A DNA stretch of 64,000 nucleotides. Source: Bradyrhizobium sp. (lineage in GTDB: Bacteria > Pseudomonadota > Alphaproteobacteria > Rhizobiales > Xanthobacteraceae). Positions 26,496 through 35,738 of the stretch are shown here, piece by piece. Positions within the stretch are counted from its first letter, which is position 1; every line of letters begins with the position of its first letter. Position numbers and translations under genes: made by a program. Location of the stretch: the NCBI RefSeq assembly GCF_022844465.1, contig NZ_JALHLP010000013.1, forward strand, positions 60,528 to 124,527. Reading direction: 5' to 3'. The notes below the pieces were generated by a model that ran no database searches, had not been told where the DNA came from, and saw only the letters and a program-made list of their open reading frames with translations.

Positions 26496-26523
26496 CTATT
26501 ATATGACCGCAGACATCTTATAG
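26496..26523. promoter_or_regulatory. probable TetR operator in divergent region
   Basis: CTATTATATG at 26496-26505 and CATCTTATAG at 26514-26523 form an inverted repeat (8 of 10 positions) with an eight-base centre, ending nine bases before the TetR start. It is the only AT-rich stretch in the 195-base divergent region. Binding is inferred from placement and symmetry. Confidence 0.55.
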
Positions 26524-26532
26524 GACGCCGCG

Positions 26533-27147
26533 ATGCGCTATTCGAAAGAGCACAAGCAGGAGACTCACGCGCGAATTGTGAAGAGGGCCTCGGTGCGGCT
26601 TCGCGAAAAGGGCGCGCATGGCATCGGCGTCGCCGACCTGATGAAGGAGGCGGGCCTGACCCATGGCGGCTTCTACGCGCATTTCGCTTCGCGCGAGGCG
26701 CTGGTAATCGAGGCTCTCGCCTATGCGATGGACCGCTCAAGCGAGCGCTGGCGCAAGGTCGCCGCGGCGACACCGCCCGATAAGCGGTTTGCAGCCATCG
26801 TCGAAAGCTACCTGACGCCGGTCCACCGCGACGATCCCGGTCATGGTTGCGCGGTGCCGGCGCTCGGCGCCGAAATCGCTCGTGAGAGCCCGAAAATGCG
26901 CAAGGCGTTTGCGGCCAAGCTTGAACAGATGATCGACATGATGGCCGATCAGTTGCACGGCGTTCCTCGGCCCGCTGCCCGCAAGCAGGCCACCGCGGCC
27001 TTGACGGCCATGATAGGGACGCTGGTGTTGTCGCGGATCGCCGGCACGGGCGAACTGTCCGACGAAATTCTGTCCGCCGGACGCGAGGCCGCTCTGGGGC
27101 GGGGGGGCAGGCCCACTTTGCGGAAGCAGCGGCCAAAGCCGCACTGA
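26533..27147 (+). CDS. TetR family transcriptional regulator
   Basis: A 204-residue repressor with a helix-turn-helix at about residues 27-46 (IGVADLMKEAGLTHGGFYAHF). The ligand domain includes HGCAVPALGAEIARESP, common in rhizobial TetR proteins beside acyl-CoA genes. It is divergent from the enoyl-CoA hydratase/hydroxylase operon, with a palindrome between them, so it most likely represses that operon and itself. It could also act on mmsA downstream, which starts 300 bases further on the same strand. The inducer is unknown. Confidence 0.87.
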   Translation: MRYSKEHKQETHARIVKRASVRLREKGAHGIGVADLMKEAGLTHGGFYAHFASREALVIEALAYAMDRSSERWRKVAAATPPDKRFAAIVESYLTPVHRDDPGHGCAVPALGAEIARESPKMRKAFAAKLEQMIDMMADQLHGVPRPAARKQATAALTAMIGTLVLSRIAGTGELSDEILSAGREAALGRGGRPTLRKQRPKPH

Positions 27148-27446
27148 ACTCACGGCCGTGCGGGCGTGGCACTGTTCCTGCCACCTGGCGCGTCGCTCGC
27201 GCTGGCGGGTTTCGTCGAAGCGCGCGCCATCGATGGTTCGGGCGGCTTGATCCGGCATTTCCGCGCATCTATGGTGCGATTTATCGGACTTGTTTCTTCG
27301 AAAATGCCAGGCAAGAAAGCACTCCAAAGCGGACCCTTCGCGGTTTCGAGCGAGGTTGGTTCGCGCGACGAGGACGCTTATGAACAAGTCCGGCGCCCGG
27401 TTCGATCGGAACCGAGGCGCCTGCCGGGCTCCCAGGGAGGTTATCC

Positions 27447-28943
27447 ATGCGCTCAATCGGACATTTCATCGGCGGCAAGGAGGTCAAGGGCGCCTCGGGA
27501 CGGACGGCCGACGTTTTCGAGCCGATGACCGGGGACGTCCAGGCCAAGGTGGCGCTGGCCTCCAAGGCCGAGGTTCGCGCCGCCGTCGAGAACGCCAAGG
27601 TCGCGCAGGTCGAGTGGGCCAACACCAACCCGCAGCGCCGGGCGCGGGTCCTGATGAAGTTCCTCGAACTGGCGCAGCGCGACTACGACAAGCTCGCCGA
27701 CATGCTGGCCCGTGAGCATGGCAAGACCGTTCCCGACGCCAAGGGCGATATCCAGCGCGGCCTCGAGGTCGTCGAGTTCGCCTGCGGGGTGCCGCATCTG
27801 ATGAAGGGCGAGTACACCGAGGGTGCGGGCCCCGGCATCGACATCTATTCGATGCGCCAGCCGCTGGGCGTGGTCGCGGGCATCACGCCGTTCAATTTTC
27901 CGGCGATGATCCCGATGTGGAAATTCGCGCCCGCGATCGCCTGCGGCAATGCCTTCATCCTGAAGCCCTCTGAGCGCGACCCCGGCGTGCCGATGATGCT
28001 GGCGGCGCTGATGATCGAGGCCGGGCTGCCGCCCGGTATCCTGAACGTTGTCAATGGTGACAAGGAAGCGGTCGATGCCATTCTCGACGATCCCGATATC
28101 AAGGCGGTCGGTTTCGTCGGTTCCTCGCCGATCGCGCAATATATCTACGAGCGTGCGGCGGCCACCGGCAAGCGCTGCCAGTGTTTTGGCGGCGCCAAGA
28201 ACCACGCCATCGTCATGCCCGACGCCGACATGGACCAGACCGTCGATGCCTTGATCGGCGCAGGCTACGGCTCGGCCGGCGAGCGCTGCATGGCGATTTC
28301 GGTCGCGGTGCCCGTCGGCAAGACCACCGCCGACCGGCTGATGGAAAAGCTGATCCCGCGCGTCGAGTCCCTGAAGATCGGCACCTCGATCGATCCCTCC
28401 GCCGACTACGGACCGTTGGTGACGCGGGAGGCGCTCGATCGCGTCAGAAACTATGTCGATATCGGCATCAAGGAGGGCGCTACGCTCGCCGTCGACGGCC
28501 GCGGCTTCAAGATGCAGGGTTATGAGAACGGCTTCTACATGGGCGGTTGCCTGTTCGACAACGTCACCAGGGATATGCGGATCTACAAGGAAGAGATCTT
28601 CGGCCCGGTGCTCTCGGTGGTGCGCGCCAAGGACTACGCCGAGGCGTTGGCGCTGCCGTCGGACCATGACTACGGCAACGGGGTCGCGATCTTCACCCGC
28701 GATGGCGACGCCGCGCGCGATTTCGCCGCCAGGGTCAATGTCGGCATGGTCGGCATCAACGTGCCGATCCCGGTGCCGATCGCCTATTACACCTTTGGCG
28801 GCTGGAAGAAGTCCGGCTTCGGCGATCTCAACCAGCATGGCCCGGATTCGATCCGCTTCTACACCAAGACCAAGACCATCACCTCTCGCTGGCCGTCCGG
28901 CGTCAAGGAGGGCGCGGAGTTCTCGATCCCGACGATGAATTGA
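27447..28943 (+). CDS. mmsA: CoA-acylating methylmalonate-semialdehyde dehydrogenase
   Basis: A 498-residue aldehyde dehydrogenase converting methylmalonate semialdehyde to propionyl-CoA (malonate semialdehyde to acetyl-CoA) in valine and inositol breakdown. Its family marks are GVVAGITPFNFPAMIPMWK, VGFVGSSPIA and the nucleophile region AGYGSAGERCMA, with cysteine near residue 285. The start follows GGGAGG at 27433-27438. It heads a valine-catabolic gene run together with acyl-CoA dehydrogenase, hydrolase and mmsB. The 299 bases upstream show no gene and probably hold its promoter. Confidence 0.93.
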   Translation: MRSIGHFIGGKEVKGASGRTADVFEPMTGDVQAKVALASKAEVRAAVENAKVAQVEWANTNPQRRARVLMKFLELAQRDYDKLADMLAREHGKTVPDAKGDIQRGLEVVEFACGVPHLMKGEYTEGAGPGIDIYSMRQPLGVVAGITPFNFPAMIPMWKFAPAIACGNAFILKPSERDPGVPMMLAALMIEAGLPPGILNVVNGDKEAVDAILDDPDIKAVGFVGSSPIAQYIYERAAATGKRCQCFGGAKNHAIVMPDADMDQTVDALIGAGYGSAGERCMAISVAVPVGKTTADRLMEKLIPRVESLKIGTSIDPSADYGPLVTREALDRVRNYVDIGIKEGATLAVDGRGFKMQGYENGFYMGGCLFDNVTRDMRIYKEEIFGPVLSVVRAKDYAEALALPSDHDYGNGVAIFTRDGDAARDFAARVNVGMVGINVPIPVPIAYYTFGGWKKSGFGDLNQHGPDSIRFYTKTKTITSRWPSGVKEGAEFSIPTMN

Positions 28944-28958
28944 CCGAATAGCCCAGGC

Positions 28959-29042
28959 CGTCATTGCGAGCGTAGCGAAGCAGTCGAAGCTGCCGCGAAA
29001 CGGCAGCATGATTGCTTCGTCACTTCGCCTCTCGCAATGACG
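28959..29042. repeat. intergenic palindromic repeat, family B copy 1
   Basis: The element starts CGTCATTGCGAGCG and ends CTCTCGCAATGACG, with an inner CTGCCG/CGGCAG hairpin. Related copies are at 39280, 47257 and 51041. It separates mmsA from the acyl-CoA dehydrogenase gene. Confidence 0.85.
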
Positions 29043-29060
29043 AGGAAAGAGCAGCCCAGA

Positions 29061-30206
29061 ATGCATTTCGCCCTCAACGAGGACCAGCTTGCGGTTCGCG
29101 ACATGGCGCGGGGATTCGCCGCGGAGAAGATCGCACCGCATGCGCTGCGCTGGGACGAGGACAAGCATTTCCCGGTGGAAGTGATGCGGGAGGCCGCCAG
29201 GCTCGGCATCGGCGGCATCTATATCCGCGACGACGTCGGCGGATCGGGGATGACGCGGTTCGACGCGGCGCTGATCTTCGAGGCGCTGGCGCAGGGCTGC
29301 CCGACGGTGTCGGCCTTCATCTCGATCCACAACATGGCGTCATGGATGATCGACGCCTACGGCAATGACACCCAGCGGCGAAAGTGGTTGCCGAAGCTTT
29401 GCACCATGGAGTTGCTGGCGAGCTATTGCCTGACCGAGCCGGGCTCCGGCTCCGACGCCGCCGCGCTGCGCACCCGCGCGGTTCGCGAGGGCGATCACTA
29501 TGTTCTCAACGGTCAGAAGCAGTTCATTTCCGGTGCCGGCGGCAGCGATCTCTATGTCGTGATGGTGCGGACCGGGGCCGACGGCGCCGGCGGGATCTCG
29601 ACGCTGGTGATTCCGGCCGACACGCCAGGGCTCTCGTTCGGCGCCAACGAGCGCAAGATGGGCTGGAACGCGCAGCCCACGCGCGCGGTGATCTTCGAGA
29701 ACGCCCGCGTCCCGGTCGAGAACCGGCTCGGCGAGGAAGGCATCGGCTTCAAGATCGCGATGGCCGGGCTCGATGGCGGCCGCATCAATATCGCGGCGTG
29801 TTCGCTCGGCGGCGCGCAAAGCGCGCTGGAAAAGTCGCTGGCCTACATGAAGGAGCGCAAAGCTTTCGGCAAGCGCCTCGATGAATTCCAGGCGCTGCAG
29901 TTTCGCCTCGCCGACATGGCGACCGAACTGGAGGCGGCGCGGACTTTCGTCTGGCGCGCCGCCGCCGCCCTCGACCGCAAGGACCCCGACGCCACCATGC
30001 TGTGCGCGATGGCCAAGCGATTCGGCACCGACGTCGGTTTCGAGGTCGCCAACCAGGCGCTGCAGCTGCATGGCGGCTACGGCTATCTCAGCGAATACGG
30101 CATCGAGAAGATCGTGCGCGACCTGCGGGTGCACCAGATCCTGGAAGGCACCAACGAGATCATGCGGCTGATCGTGTCGCGCAAGCTGATCGAGGGCGCG
30201 CGATGA
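29061..30206 (+). CDS. acyl-CoA dehydrogenase, probable isobutyryl-CoA dehydrogenase
   Basis: A 381-residue FAD enzyme. CLTEPGSGSDAAAL is the flavin-binding segment and the C terminus has VHQILEGTNEIMRL, where the glutamate of LEGT is the catalytic base. Placement between mmsA and 3-hydroxyisobutyryl-CoA hydrolase makes isobutyryl-CoA the likely substrate in valine breakdown. ATG 29061 (MHFALNEDQLAV) is the family start; the earlier in-frame ATG lies at the edge of the repeat. It overlaps the next gene as ATGA. Confidence 0.88.
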   Translation: MHFALNEDQLAVRDMARGFAAEKIAPHALRWDEDKHFPVEVMREAARLGIGGIYIRDDVGGSGMTRFDAALIFEALAQGCPTVSAFISIHNMASWMIDAYGNDTQRRKWLPKLCTMELLASYCLTEPGSGSDAAALRTRAVREGDHYVLNGQKQFISGAGGSDLYVVMVRTGADGAGGISTLVIPADTPGLSFGANERKMGWNAQPTRAVIFENARVPVENRLGEEGIGFKIAMAGLDGGRINIAACSLGGAQSALEKSLAYMKERKAFGKRLDEFQALQFRLADMATELEAARTFVWRAAAALDRKDPDATMLCAMAKRFGTDVGFEVANQALQLHGGYGYLSEYGIEKIVRDLRVHQILEGTNEIMRLIVSRKLIEGAR

Positions 30207-31285
30207 CGGCGGCCGCGGCATCCACGCCAACCGAAGGCGACCTGATCGCGCGGCGCGAAGGCGCCGCCGGCGTGATCCGGCTCAACCGGCCGAAGGCCAT
30301 CAATGCGGTCACGCTGGAGATGTTTCGCGACATCGACAAGGCGCTCGACGCGTTTGAAGCCGATCCGGCCATAGCCGTGATCCTGCTCGAAGGCGCGGGC
30401 GAGCGCGGCCTTTGCGCCGGCGGCGACATCCGCGCGCTTTGGGAGAGCTCCAGGGTCAAGGGCGATCTCGGCAAGATCCTTTGGCGCGAGGAATACATCC
30501 TCAACGCCCGGATCAAGAAATTCCCGAAACCCTATGTCGCCTTCATGGACGGCATCGTGATGGGCGGCGGCGTTGGGCTGTCGGCCCATGCCAGCCATCG
30601 CGTCGTGACCGAAAAGACGAAGCTCGCGATGCCGGAAGTGGGCCTCGGCTTCTTTCCCGACGTCGGCGGCACCTGGCTGTTGTCGCGCGCCCCGGGGGAG
30701 ATCGGCACGTATTTCGGATTGACCGGGCATACCATGAACGGCCCGGACGCGGTCCATGCCGGCTTTGCCGACGCGGTGGTGCCGTCGGAGAAGCTGCCGG
30801 CGCTGCGTGAGGCGCTCACGAGGGTTCGCGCCGGGACCGCCTCGGCGGCGGTCAAATCCCTGATCGCGGGCCTTGCCACTGGCGAAACCGCAGGCCCGGT
30901 GGCGGCGATGCAGCCGGGCATCGATCGCTGGTTCGCGCATGACCGGATGGAGGAGATCGTCGCGGCGTTGCAGCGCGACGGTTCTGAACTTGCGCTGGCG
31001 ACGCTGAGGACGCTGAATGAGAAGTCGCCGCGGGGCATGGTGGTGACGCTGAAGCTGCTGCGGCTGGCGCGGGCGTCGAACTCGCTGGAGCAATGTCTGG
31101 TGCGGGAATATCGCGCCGCGCTGGAGGTGTTCGCCAGCGATGATTTCCGCGAGGGCGTGCGTGCCGCCGTGATCGACAAGGACCGTAATCCGCGGTGGTC
31201 GCCGCCGCGAGTCGAGGACGTGACGCCGGCCATGGTCGAGCCATACTTCGCCGAGATCGGCGCCGACGAATTGAAGTTCGACTGA
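30203..31285 (+). CDS. 3-hydroxyisobutyryl-CoA hydrolase (crotonase family)
   Basis: A 360-residue crotonase-fold thioesterase releasing 3-hydroxyisobutyrate and CoA in valine catabolism. RLNRPKAINAVTLEM, AGGDIRALWE and MDGIVMGGGVGLSAHASHR are characteristic, and GLFPDVGG-like GLGFFPDVGGTWLLSR marks the hydrolase branch over plain enoyl-CoA hydratases. Length is typical. ATG 30203 overlaps the dehydrogenase stop codon (ATGA). The product feeds MmsB encoded 35 bases downstream. Confidence 0.9.
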   Translation: MTAAAASTPTEGDLIARREGAAGVIRLNRPKAINAVTLEMFRDIDKALDAFEADPAIAVILLEGAGERGLCAGGDIRALWESSRVKGDLGKILWREEYILNARIKKFPKPYVAFMDGIVMGGGVGLSAHASHRVVTEKTKLAMPEVGLGFFPDVGGTWLLSRAPGEIGTYFGLTGHTMNGPDAVHAGFADAVVPSEKLPALREALTRVRAGTASAAVKSLIAGLATGETAGPVAAMQPGIDRWFAHDRMEEIVAALQRDGSELALATLRTLNEKSPRGMVVTLKLLRLARASNSLEQCLVREYRAALEVFASDDFREGVRAAVIDKDRNPRWSPPRVEDVTPAMVEPYFAEIGADELKFD

Positions 31286-31320
31286 TCAAGACAGAAAAGA
31301 TTCACGCGGGAGAGTTCGAA

Positions 31321-32208
31321 ATGGCACATATCGCATTCATTGGCCTCGGCAACATGGGCGGGCCGATGGCGGCCAATCTGGTCAAGGCCGGCCACAAGGT
31401 GACGGCGTTCGATCTGGTGGCGGCCTTGCGCGACCAGGCCAAAGCCGACGGCGCTGCGATTGCCGAAAGCTCGGTCGCGGCGGTCAAGGGCGCTGAAATC
31501 ATCGTCACCATGCTGCCCGCCGGCAAGCACGTGCTGTCGGTCTGGAACGAGGTGATCCCGGCGATGAGCCGAGGCGCGCTGATCATCGACTGCTCGACCA
31601 TCGACGTCGAAAGCGCCAAGCAGGCCCATGCGCTGGCCGCCCGGCACGGCATGCTCTCGGTCGATGCGCCGGTGTCCGGCGGAACCGGCGGCGCCAAGGG
31701 CGCGACGCTGACCTTCATGTGCGGCGGCGAGGCTAAGGCGTTTGCGGCCGCAAAACCCGTGCTGGAGAACATGGGCAAGAAGATCGTGCATTGCGGCGGC
31801 GTTGGCGCGGGGCAGGCGGCCAAGATCTGCAACAACATGATCCTCGCCGTCTCCATGATCGCGGTCTGCGAAGGCTTCGCGCTCGCCGAAAAGCTCGGCC
31901 TGTCGCATCAGGCGTTGTTCGATGTCGCCTCGACCTCCTCGGGGCAATGCTGGGCGATGACGTCCTATTGCCCGGTGCCGGGCCCGGTGCCGACCTCTCC
32001 TGCGAATAACGGTTACAGGCCGGGATTTGCCGCGGCGCTGATGGTGAAGGACCTGACGCTGGCGCAGGACGCCGCCAACGCCGCCGGTGCTGCGACGCCG
32101 CTCGGCAAGCACGCGCAGGAAATCTACCGGGCGTTCGACGCCGCCGGCCATGGCGGGGTGGATTTTTCCGGAATTATGCAGCACGTTCGGAGCCTCGCCG
32201 GGAAATAA
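31321..32208 (+). CDS. mmsB: 3-hydroxyisobutyrate dehydrogenase
   Basis: A 295-residue beta-hydroxyacid dehydrogenase oxidising 3-hydroxyisobutyrate to methylmalonate semialdehyde, the substrate of MmsA. The NAD motif GLGNMGGPMAANL lies at residues 7-19, the substrate motif DAPVSGGTGGA near 116, and the catalytic lysine in GQAAKICNNM near 170. A good ribosome site (GGGAGAG) precedes ATG 31321. The longer upstream frame overlaps the hydrolase gene and is not used. Confidence 0.92.
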   Translation: MAHIAFIGLGNMGGPMAANLVKAGHKVTAFDLVAALRDQAKADGAAIAESSVAAVKGAEIIVTMLPAGKHVLSVWNEVIPAMSRGALIIDCSTIDVESAKQAHALAARHGMLSVDAPVSGGTGGAKGATLTFMCGGEAKAFAAAKPVLENMGKKIVHCGGVGAGQAAKICNNMILAVSMIAVCEGFALAEKLGLSHQALFDVASTSSGQCWAMTSYCPVPGPVPTSPANNGYRPGFAAALMVKDLTLAQDAANAAGAATPLGKHAQEIYRAFDAAGHGGVDFSGIMQHVRSLAGK

Positions 32209-32219
32209 ACGGAGAGCCG

Positions 32220-33950
32220 ATGACGACCTTCCAGCAAGCGCGGGCTTTTCTGCTTGAGCACCGCACCGATTACGACGCGGCCGTGAAGGGATTCCGCTGG
32301 CCGGACCCGGTCCCGTTCAACTGGGCGCTCGACTGGTTCGATGCCGAACTCGCCGGCAGTCCCGACAGCCGCGACCGCGCGGCGCTGTGGATCGTCGATC
32401 CCGGCGACAAGGATACCAAACTCTCCTTTGCGACGCTCTCGCGCCGCTCCAACCAGGTGGCGAACTTCCTGCGCGCGCAGGGCCTGAAGCGCGGCGATCA
32501 TTTGTTGCTGCTGCTCGGCAATGTGGCGCCGCTGTGGGAGACCATGCTGGCGGCGATGAAGCTCGGCGTGGTGGTGATCCCGGCGACCACGCTGCTCACG
32601 CCGGACGAACTGCGCGACCGGCTCGATCGCGGCCGAGCCCGGGCGGTGGTGGCCTCGCAGGACCAGGTCGGAAAATTCGCCGCGCTCGGCGCCGACAGCC
32701 TGGTGCGGATCGTGGTCGGGGCCTCGTCAAAGCACGACGGCTGGTTGCCGTTCGAGGAAGCCGCCAACAGCTCCGAAACGTTCGCGCCGGACGGGCCGAC
32801 CAACGCCGACGATCCGATGCTGCTCTATTTCACCTCCGGCACGACCGCCAAGCCAAAACTGGTGCGGCACAGCCAGCGCAGCTATCCGGTCGGCGCGTTA
32901 TCGACGATGTTCTGGCTCGGGCTGCAGCCGGGCGACGTGCACCTCAATATCTCGTCGCCGGGATGGGCCAAGCATGCCTGGAGCTGCCTGTTCGCGCCGT
33001 GGAATGCAGGGGCCACCGTGTTCGTGGTCAACCAGCCGCGCTTCGACGCCAAGGCGCTGCTCGCGACCATCGGGCGCTGCGGCGTCACCACGCTGTGCGC
33101 GCCGCCGACGGTGTGGCGGCTGTTCATCCAGGAGAAGCTCGCCGATTTCAAGGTCAGCCTGCGCGAGGTGTGCGGCGCCGGCGAGCCGCTGAACCCGGAA
33201 GTCATCGATCAGGTCAAGGCGGCGTGGGGCCTGACCATCCGCGACGGCTACGGCCAGACCGAAACCACTGCGCTTGCCGGCAACTCGCCGGGCCAGAGGG
33301 TCAAGATCGGCTCGATGGGCCGCCCATTGCCGGGATATCGCGTTCAGATCACCGACAATGACGGCCACGTCACCAGGGAGGGCGAGGTGACACTGGTACT
33401 CGGCGCCGATCGCCCCCCCGGCCTGATGCAGGGCTACCAGGGCGAGGACGGCAAGCTCTCCGGCGCGGATGGCGACCTCTATCGCAGCGGCGACGTGGTG
33501 TTCGCCGATGAGGATGGCTACCTGACTTTTGTCGGCCGCTCCGACGACGTCTTTAAATCGTCCGACTATCGCATCAGCCCGTTTGAGCTGGAAAGCGTGC
33601 TGCTGGAGCATGAGGCGGTCGCCGAAGCCGCCGTGGTGCCGAGCCCCGATCCGATCAGGCTTGCGATTCCCAAGGCCTATGTGCTGCTGGTCGCCGGCGT
33701 CGAACGCTCGCCTGAAACCGCGCTGTCGATCTTCAAGCACCTGCACACGCGGCTGGCGCCGTTCAAGCGCATCCGCAGGATCGAACTGGTGACGGAACTG
33801 CCAAAGACGATTTCCGGCAAGATCCGCCGCGTGCAGTTGCGCCGTCTCGAGCATGACAACAACCGTGCGGACGCCCTGCGCGGAACGGAATTTCGCGAGG
33901 AAGAGTTCCCGGAGCTGCAAAAAGTGCGGACCGCCGGGATGGAGAACTAG
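32220..33950 (+). CDS. AMP-binding acyl-CoA synthetase
   Basis: A 576-residue adenylate-forming enzyme that activates a carboxylic acid with ATP and CoA. The P-loop is LYFTSGTTAKPKLVRHSQ near residue 203, the adenine-binding motif DGYGQTET near 342, and the C-terminal catalytic lysine lies in LPKTISGKIRR near 530. It is close to medium-chain or acetyl/propionyl-type synthetases. It is 11 bases after mmsB and 3 bases before a MaoC gene, so it belongs to the branched-chain operon; the substrate is inferred to be a short or branched acid. Confidence 0.87.
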   Translation: MTTFQQARAFLLEHRTDYDAAVKGFRWPDPVPFNWALDWFDAELAGSPDSRDRAALWIVDPGDKDTKLSFATLSRRSNQVANFLRAQGLKRGDHLLLLLGNVAPLWETMLAAMKLGVVVIPATTLLTPDELRDRLDRGRARAVVASQDQVGKFAALGADSLVRIVVGASSKHDGWLPFEEAANSSETFAPDGPTNADDPMLLYFTSGTTAKPKLVRHSQRSYPVGALSTMFWLGLQPGDVHLNISSPGWAKHAWSCLFAPWNAGATVFVVNQPRFDAKALLATIGRCGVTTLCAPPTVWRLFIQEKLADFKVSLREVCGAGEPLNPEVIDQVKAAWGLTIRDGYGQTETTALAGNSPGQRVKIGSMGRPLPGYRVQITDNDGHVTREGEVTLVLGADRPPGLMQGYQGEDGKLSGADGDLYRSGDVVFADEDGYLTFVGRSDDVFKSSDYRISPFELESVLLEHEAVAEAAVVPSPDPIRLAIPKAYVLLVAGVERSPETALSIFKHLHTRLAPFKRIRRIELVTELPKTISGKIRRVQLRRLEHDNNRADALRGTEFREEEFPELQKVRTAGMEN

Positions 33951-33953
33951 GGA

Positions 33954-34433
33954 ATGAATGAAGTCTGGAAGAAGCCGCCGGTGTCGTTCGAGGCCTATCA
34001 GGCGATGGTCGGCAAGGAGGTCGGCGTGTCCTCGTGGCATCTGATCGACCAGAACCGGATCAACGTCTATGCCGACGTGATCGAGGACCACCAGTTCATC
34101 CATGTCGATCCCGAGCGGGCGAAAAAGGAAACCGCGTTCGGCAATACCATCGCGCACGGCTTTCTGACGATGTCGTTGATGAGCATCATGTCCTATGAGG
34201 TGATGCCTGTCATTTCGGGCACCGCGATGGGCGTCAATTACGGCTTCGACAAGCTGCGATTCCTCTCTCCGGTGCGCGCCGGCTCGCGCGTGCGCGGCCG
34301 CTTCACGCTGATGGAGGCGAAACTGCGCAAGCCGAAGGAGCTGCAATCGCGCACCAGCGTCACCGTCGAGATCGAGGGCGAGGACAAGCCTGCGCTGGTC
34401 GCCGACTGGATCGGGCTGATCTATTTCGATTAG
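33954..34433 (+). CDS. MaoC family (R)-specific enoyl-CoA hydratase-like protein
   Basis: A 159-residue hotdog-fold protein. The hydratase motif is visible in INVYADVIEDHQFIHVDPERAKK, with the catalytic Asp/His pair, and in AHGFLTMSLMS. It would hydrate an enoyl-CoA. It lies three bases after the synthetase gene. Chain length of the substrate cannot be read. Confidence 0.87.
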   Translation: MNEVWKKPPVSFEAYQAMVGKEVGVSSWHLIDQNRINVYADVIEDHQFIHVDPERAKKETAFGNTIAHGFLTMSLMSIMSYEVMPVISGTAMGVNYGFDKLRFLSPVRAGSRVRGRFTLMEAKLRKPKELQSRTSVTVEIEGEDKPALVADWIGLIYFD

Positions 34434-34506
34434 GCGTTTCCGTCATGGCCGGGCTTGACCCGACCAGCCATCCTTGTTCAAAAGCTGGCAACGGCCGGGC
34501 GCTTGC

Positions 34507-34651
34507 ACCCTCTCCCCTTGTGAGAGGGTGGATCGACGGCGCGAAGCAGCGGCGAGACGGGTGAGTTCTCTCCGCGAATTCGTCTTTGGAGAGAACCCCT
34601 CATCCGGCACGGACTTCGTCCGCGCCACCTTCTCCCACAAGGGGAGAAGGG
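34507..34651. repeat. intergenic inverted repeat, family D
   Basis: The ends CCCTCTCCCCTTGTGAGAGG and the inverted TTCTCCCACAAGGGGAGAAGG, with an inner GTTCTCTCC/GGAGAGAAC stem, form a long imperfect palindrome. It fills most of the 257-base gap between the MaoC and SDR genes. Only one copy was seen here, but the type is common in rhizobial genomes. Confidence 0.75.
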
Positions 34652-34690
34652 AATAGAACCGCCTTCCATTAACTTCCGGGAATTCCACTC

Positions 34691-35608
34691 ATGGCAATCA
34701 GGTTTGACGGACGCGTCGCCATCGTCACCGGCGCGGGCAATGGTCTTGGACGGGCGCATGCGCTGGGGCTGGCCCGCCGCGGCGCCAGGGTGGTGGTCAA
34801 TGATTTCGGCGGCGCGCGCGACGGCACCGGCGGCTCGCTGAGTCCCGCCGAGGCCGTGGTCGAGGAAATCCGCAAAGCCGGCGGCACGGCGATGGCCGAC
34901 GGCGCCGACGTGTCGAACTTCGAGCAGGTCACCGCCATGGTCGAGCGCGCCACAAAGGAATGGGGCAGCGTCGATCTCCTGTGCGCCAACGCCGGCATCC
35001 TGCGCGACAAGTCCTTTGCCAAGATGGAGGTCGCGGACTGGGCCAAGGTGCTCGACGTCCACCTCACCGGCACTTTCCTCTGCTGCAAGGCAGTGTGGGC
35101 CGGCATGCGCGAGCGCAACTATGGCCGCATCGTCGTCACCACCTCGTCGTCCGGCCTGTTCGGCAATTTCGGCCAGGCCAATTACGGGGCCGCCAAGGCC
35201 GGCATGGTCGGCCTGATGAACGTGCTGGCCGAGGAGGGCCGCAAGAACAACATCCGCGTCAATACGATCTCGCCGACGGCTGCGACCCGGATGACCGAGG
35301 AACTGCTGTCACCGCAGGCGCTGGCCCTGATGCGTCCCGAGGCGATCACGCCGGCGGTGGAATTCCTGCTCAGCGAGGACGCGCCAACCCGCACCATCAT
35401 GGGCGCCGGCGCTGGCTCATTCGCCGTGATCAGGATCATCGAGACCGAGGGCGTCAACCTGCCGCAGTCGGACTGGACCCCCGATGCCGTCGCCGCCCAT
35501 TTTGCCGAGATCAGCGACGTCTCCACGGCCAAGGCGTTGCAGGGTGCGTTCGAGCAGACCCAGAAGTACGTCGCGCAGGCCGCGGCCAGGGCGGGGATCA
35601 AGCTGTAG
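34691..35608 (+). CDS. SDR family 3-hydroxyacyl-CoA dehydrogenase-like protein
   Basis: A 305-residue short-chain dehydrogenase resembling the dehydrogenase part of multifunctional beta-oxidation enzymes. The cofactor motif is TGAGNGLGRAHA near residue 14, and the active site is in TTSSSGLFGNFGQANYGAAKAG with Tyr and Lys near 161 and 165. It would oxidise the (R)-3-hydroxyacyl-CoA made by the preceding MaoC protein, so the two could form an R-specific beta-oxidation pair. A repeat separates it from the MaoC gene. Confidence 0.85.
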   Translation: MAIRFDGRVAIVTGAGNGLGRAHALGLARRGARVVVNDFGGARDGTGGSLSPAEAVVEEIRKAGGTAMADGADVSNFEQVTAMVERATKEWGSVDLLCANAGILRDKSFAKMEVADWAKVLDVHLTGTFLCCKAVWAGMRERNYGRIVVTTSSSGLFGNFGQANYGAAKAGMVGLMNVLAEEGRKNNIRVNTISPTAATRMTEELLSPQALALMRPEAITPAVEFLLSEDAPTRTIMGAGAGSFAVIRIIETEGVNLPQSDWTPDAVAAHFAEISDVSTAKALQGAFEQTQKYVAQAAARAGIKL

Positions 35609-35616
35609 CGTTCGCC

Positions 35617-35697
35617 GTCATTCCGGGGCGATGCGAAGCATCGAACCCGGAATCTCGAGATTCCGGGTCTGGTGCTAACGCACCATCCCGGAATGAC
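35617..35697. repeat. intergenic palindromic repeat, family A copy 3
   Basis: About 81 bases, GTCATTCCGGGGCGATGCG at the left end and CATCCCGGAATGAC at the right, with the GGAATCTCGAGATTCC palindrome in the middle. It begins nine bases after the SDR stop codon. Confidence 0.88.
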
Positions 35698-35738
35698 GTC
35701 CTCTCCCACGGTCAGCGAAACCGGGCCACATTGGCATC

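Noticed and set aside
26480..26502. Sigma-70 promoter TTGCCG/TATTAT before the TetR gene
   Set aside because: The spacer would be only 11 bases, too short for a normal promoter.
34443..34688. Minus-strand 81-codon frame in the MaoC-SDR gap
   Set aside because: It is the translation of a common palindromic intergenic repeat and has no ribosome site.
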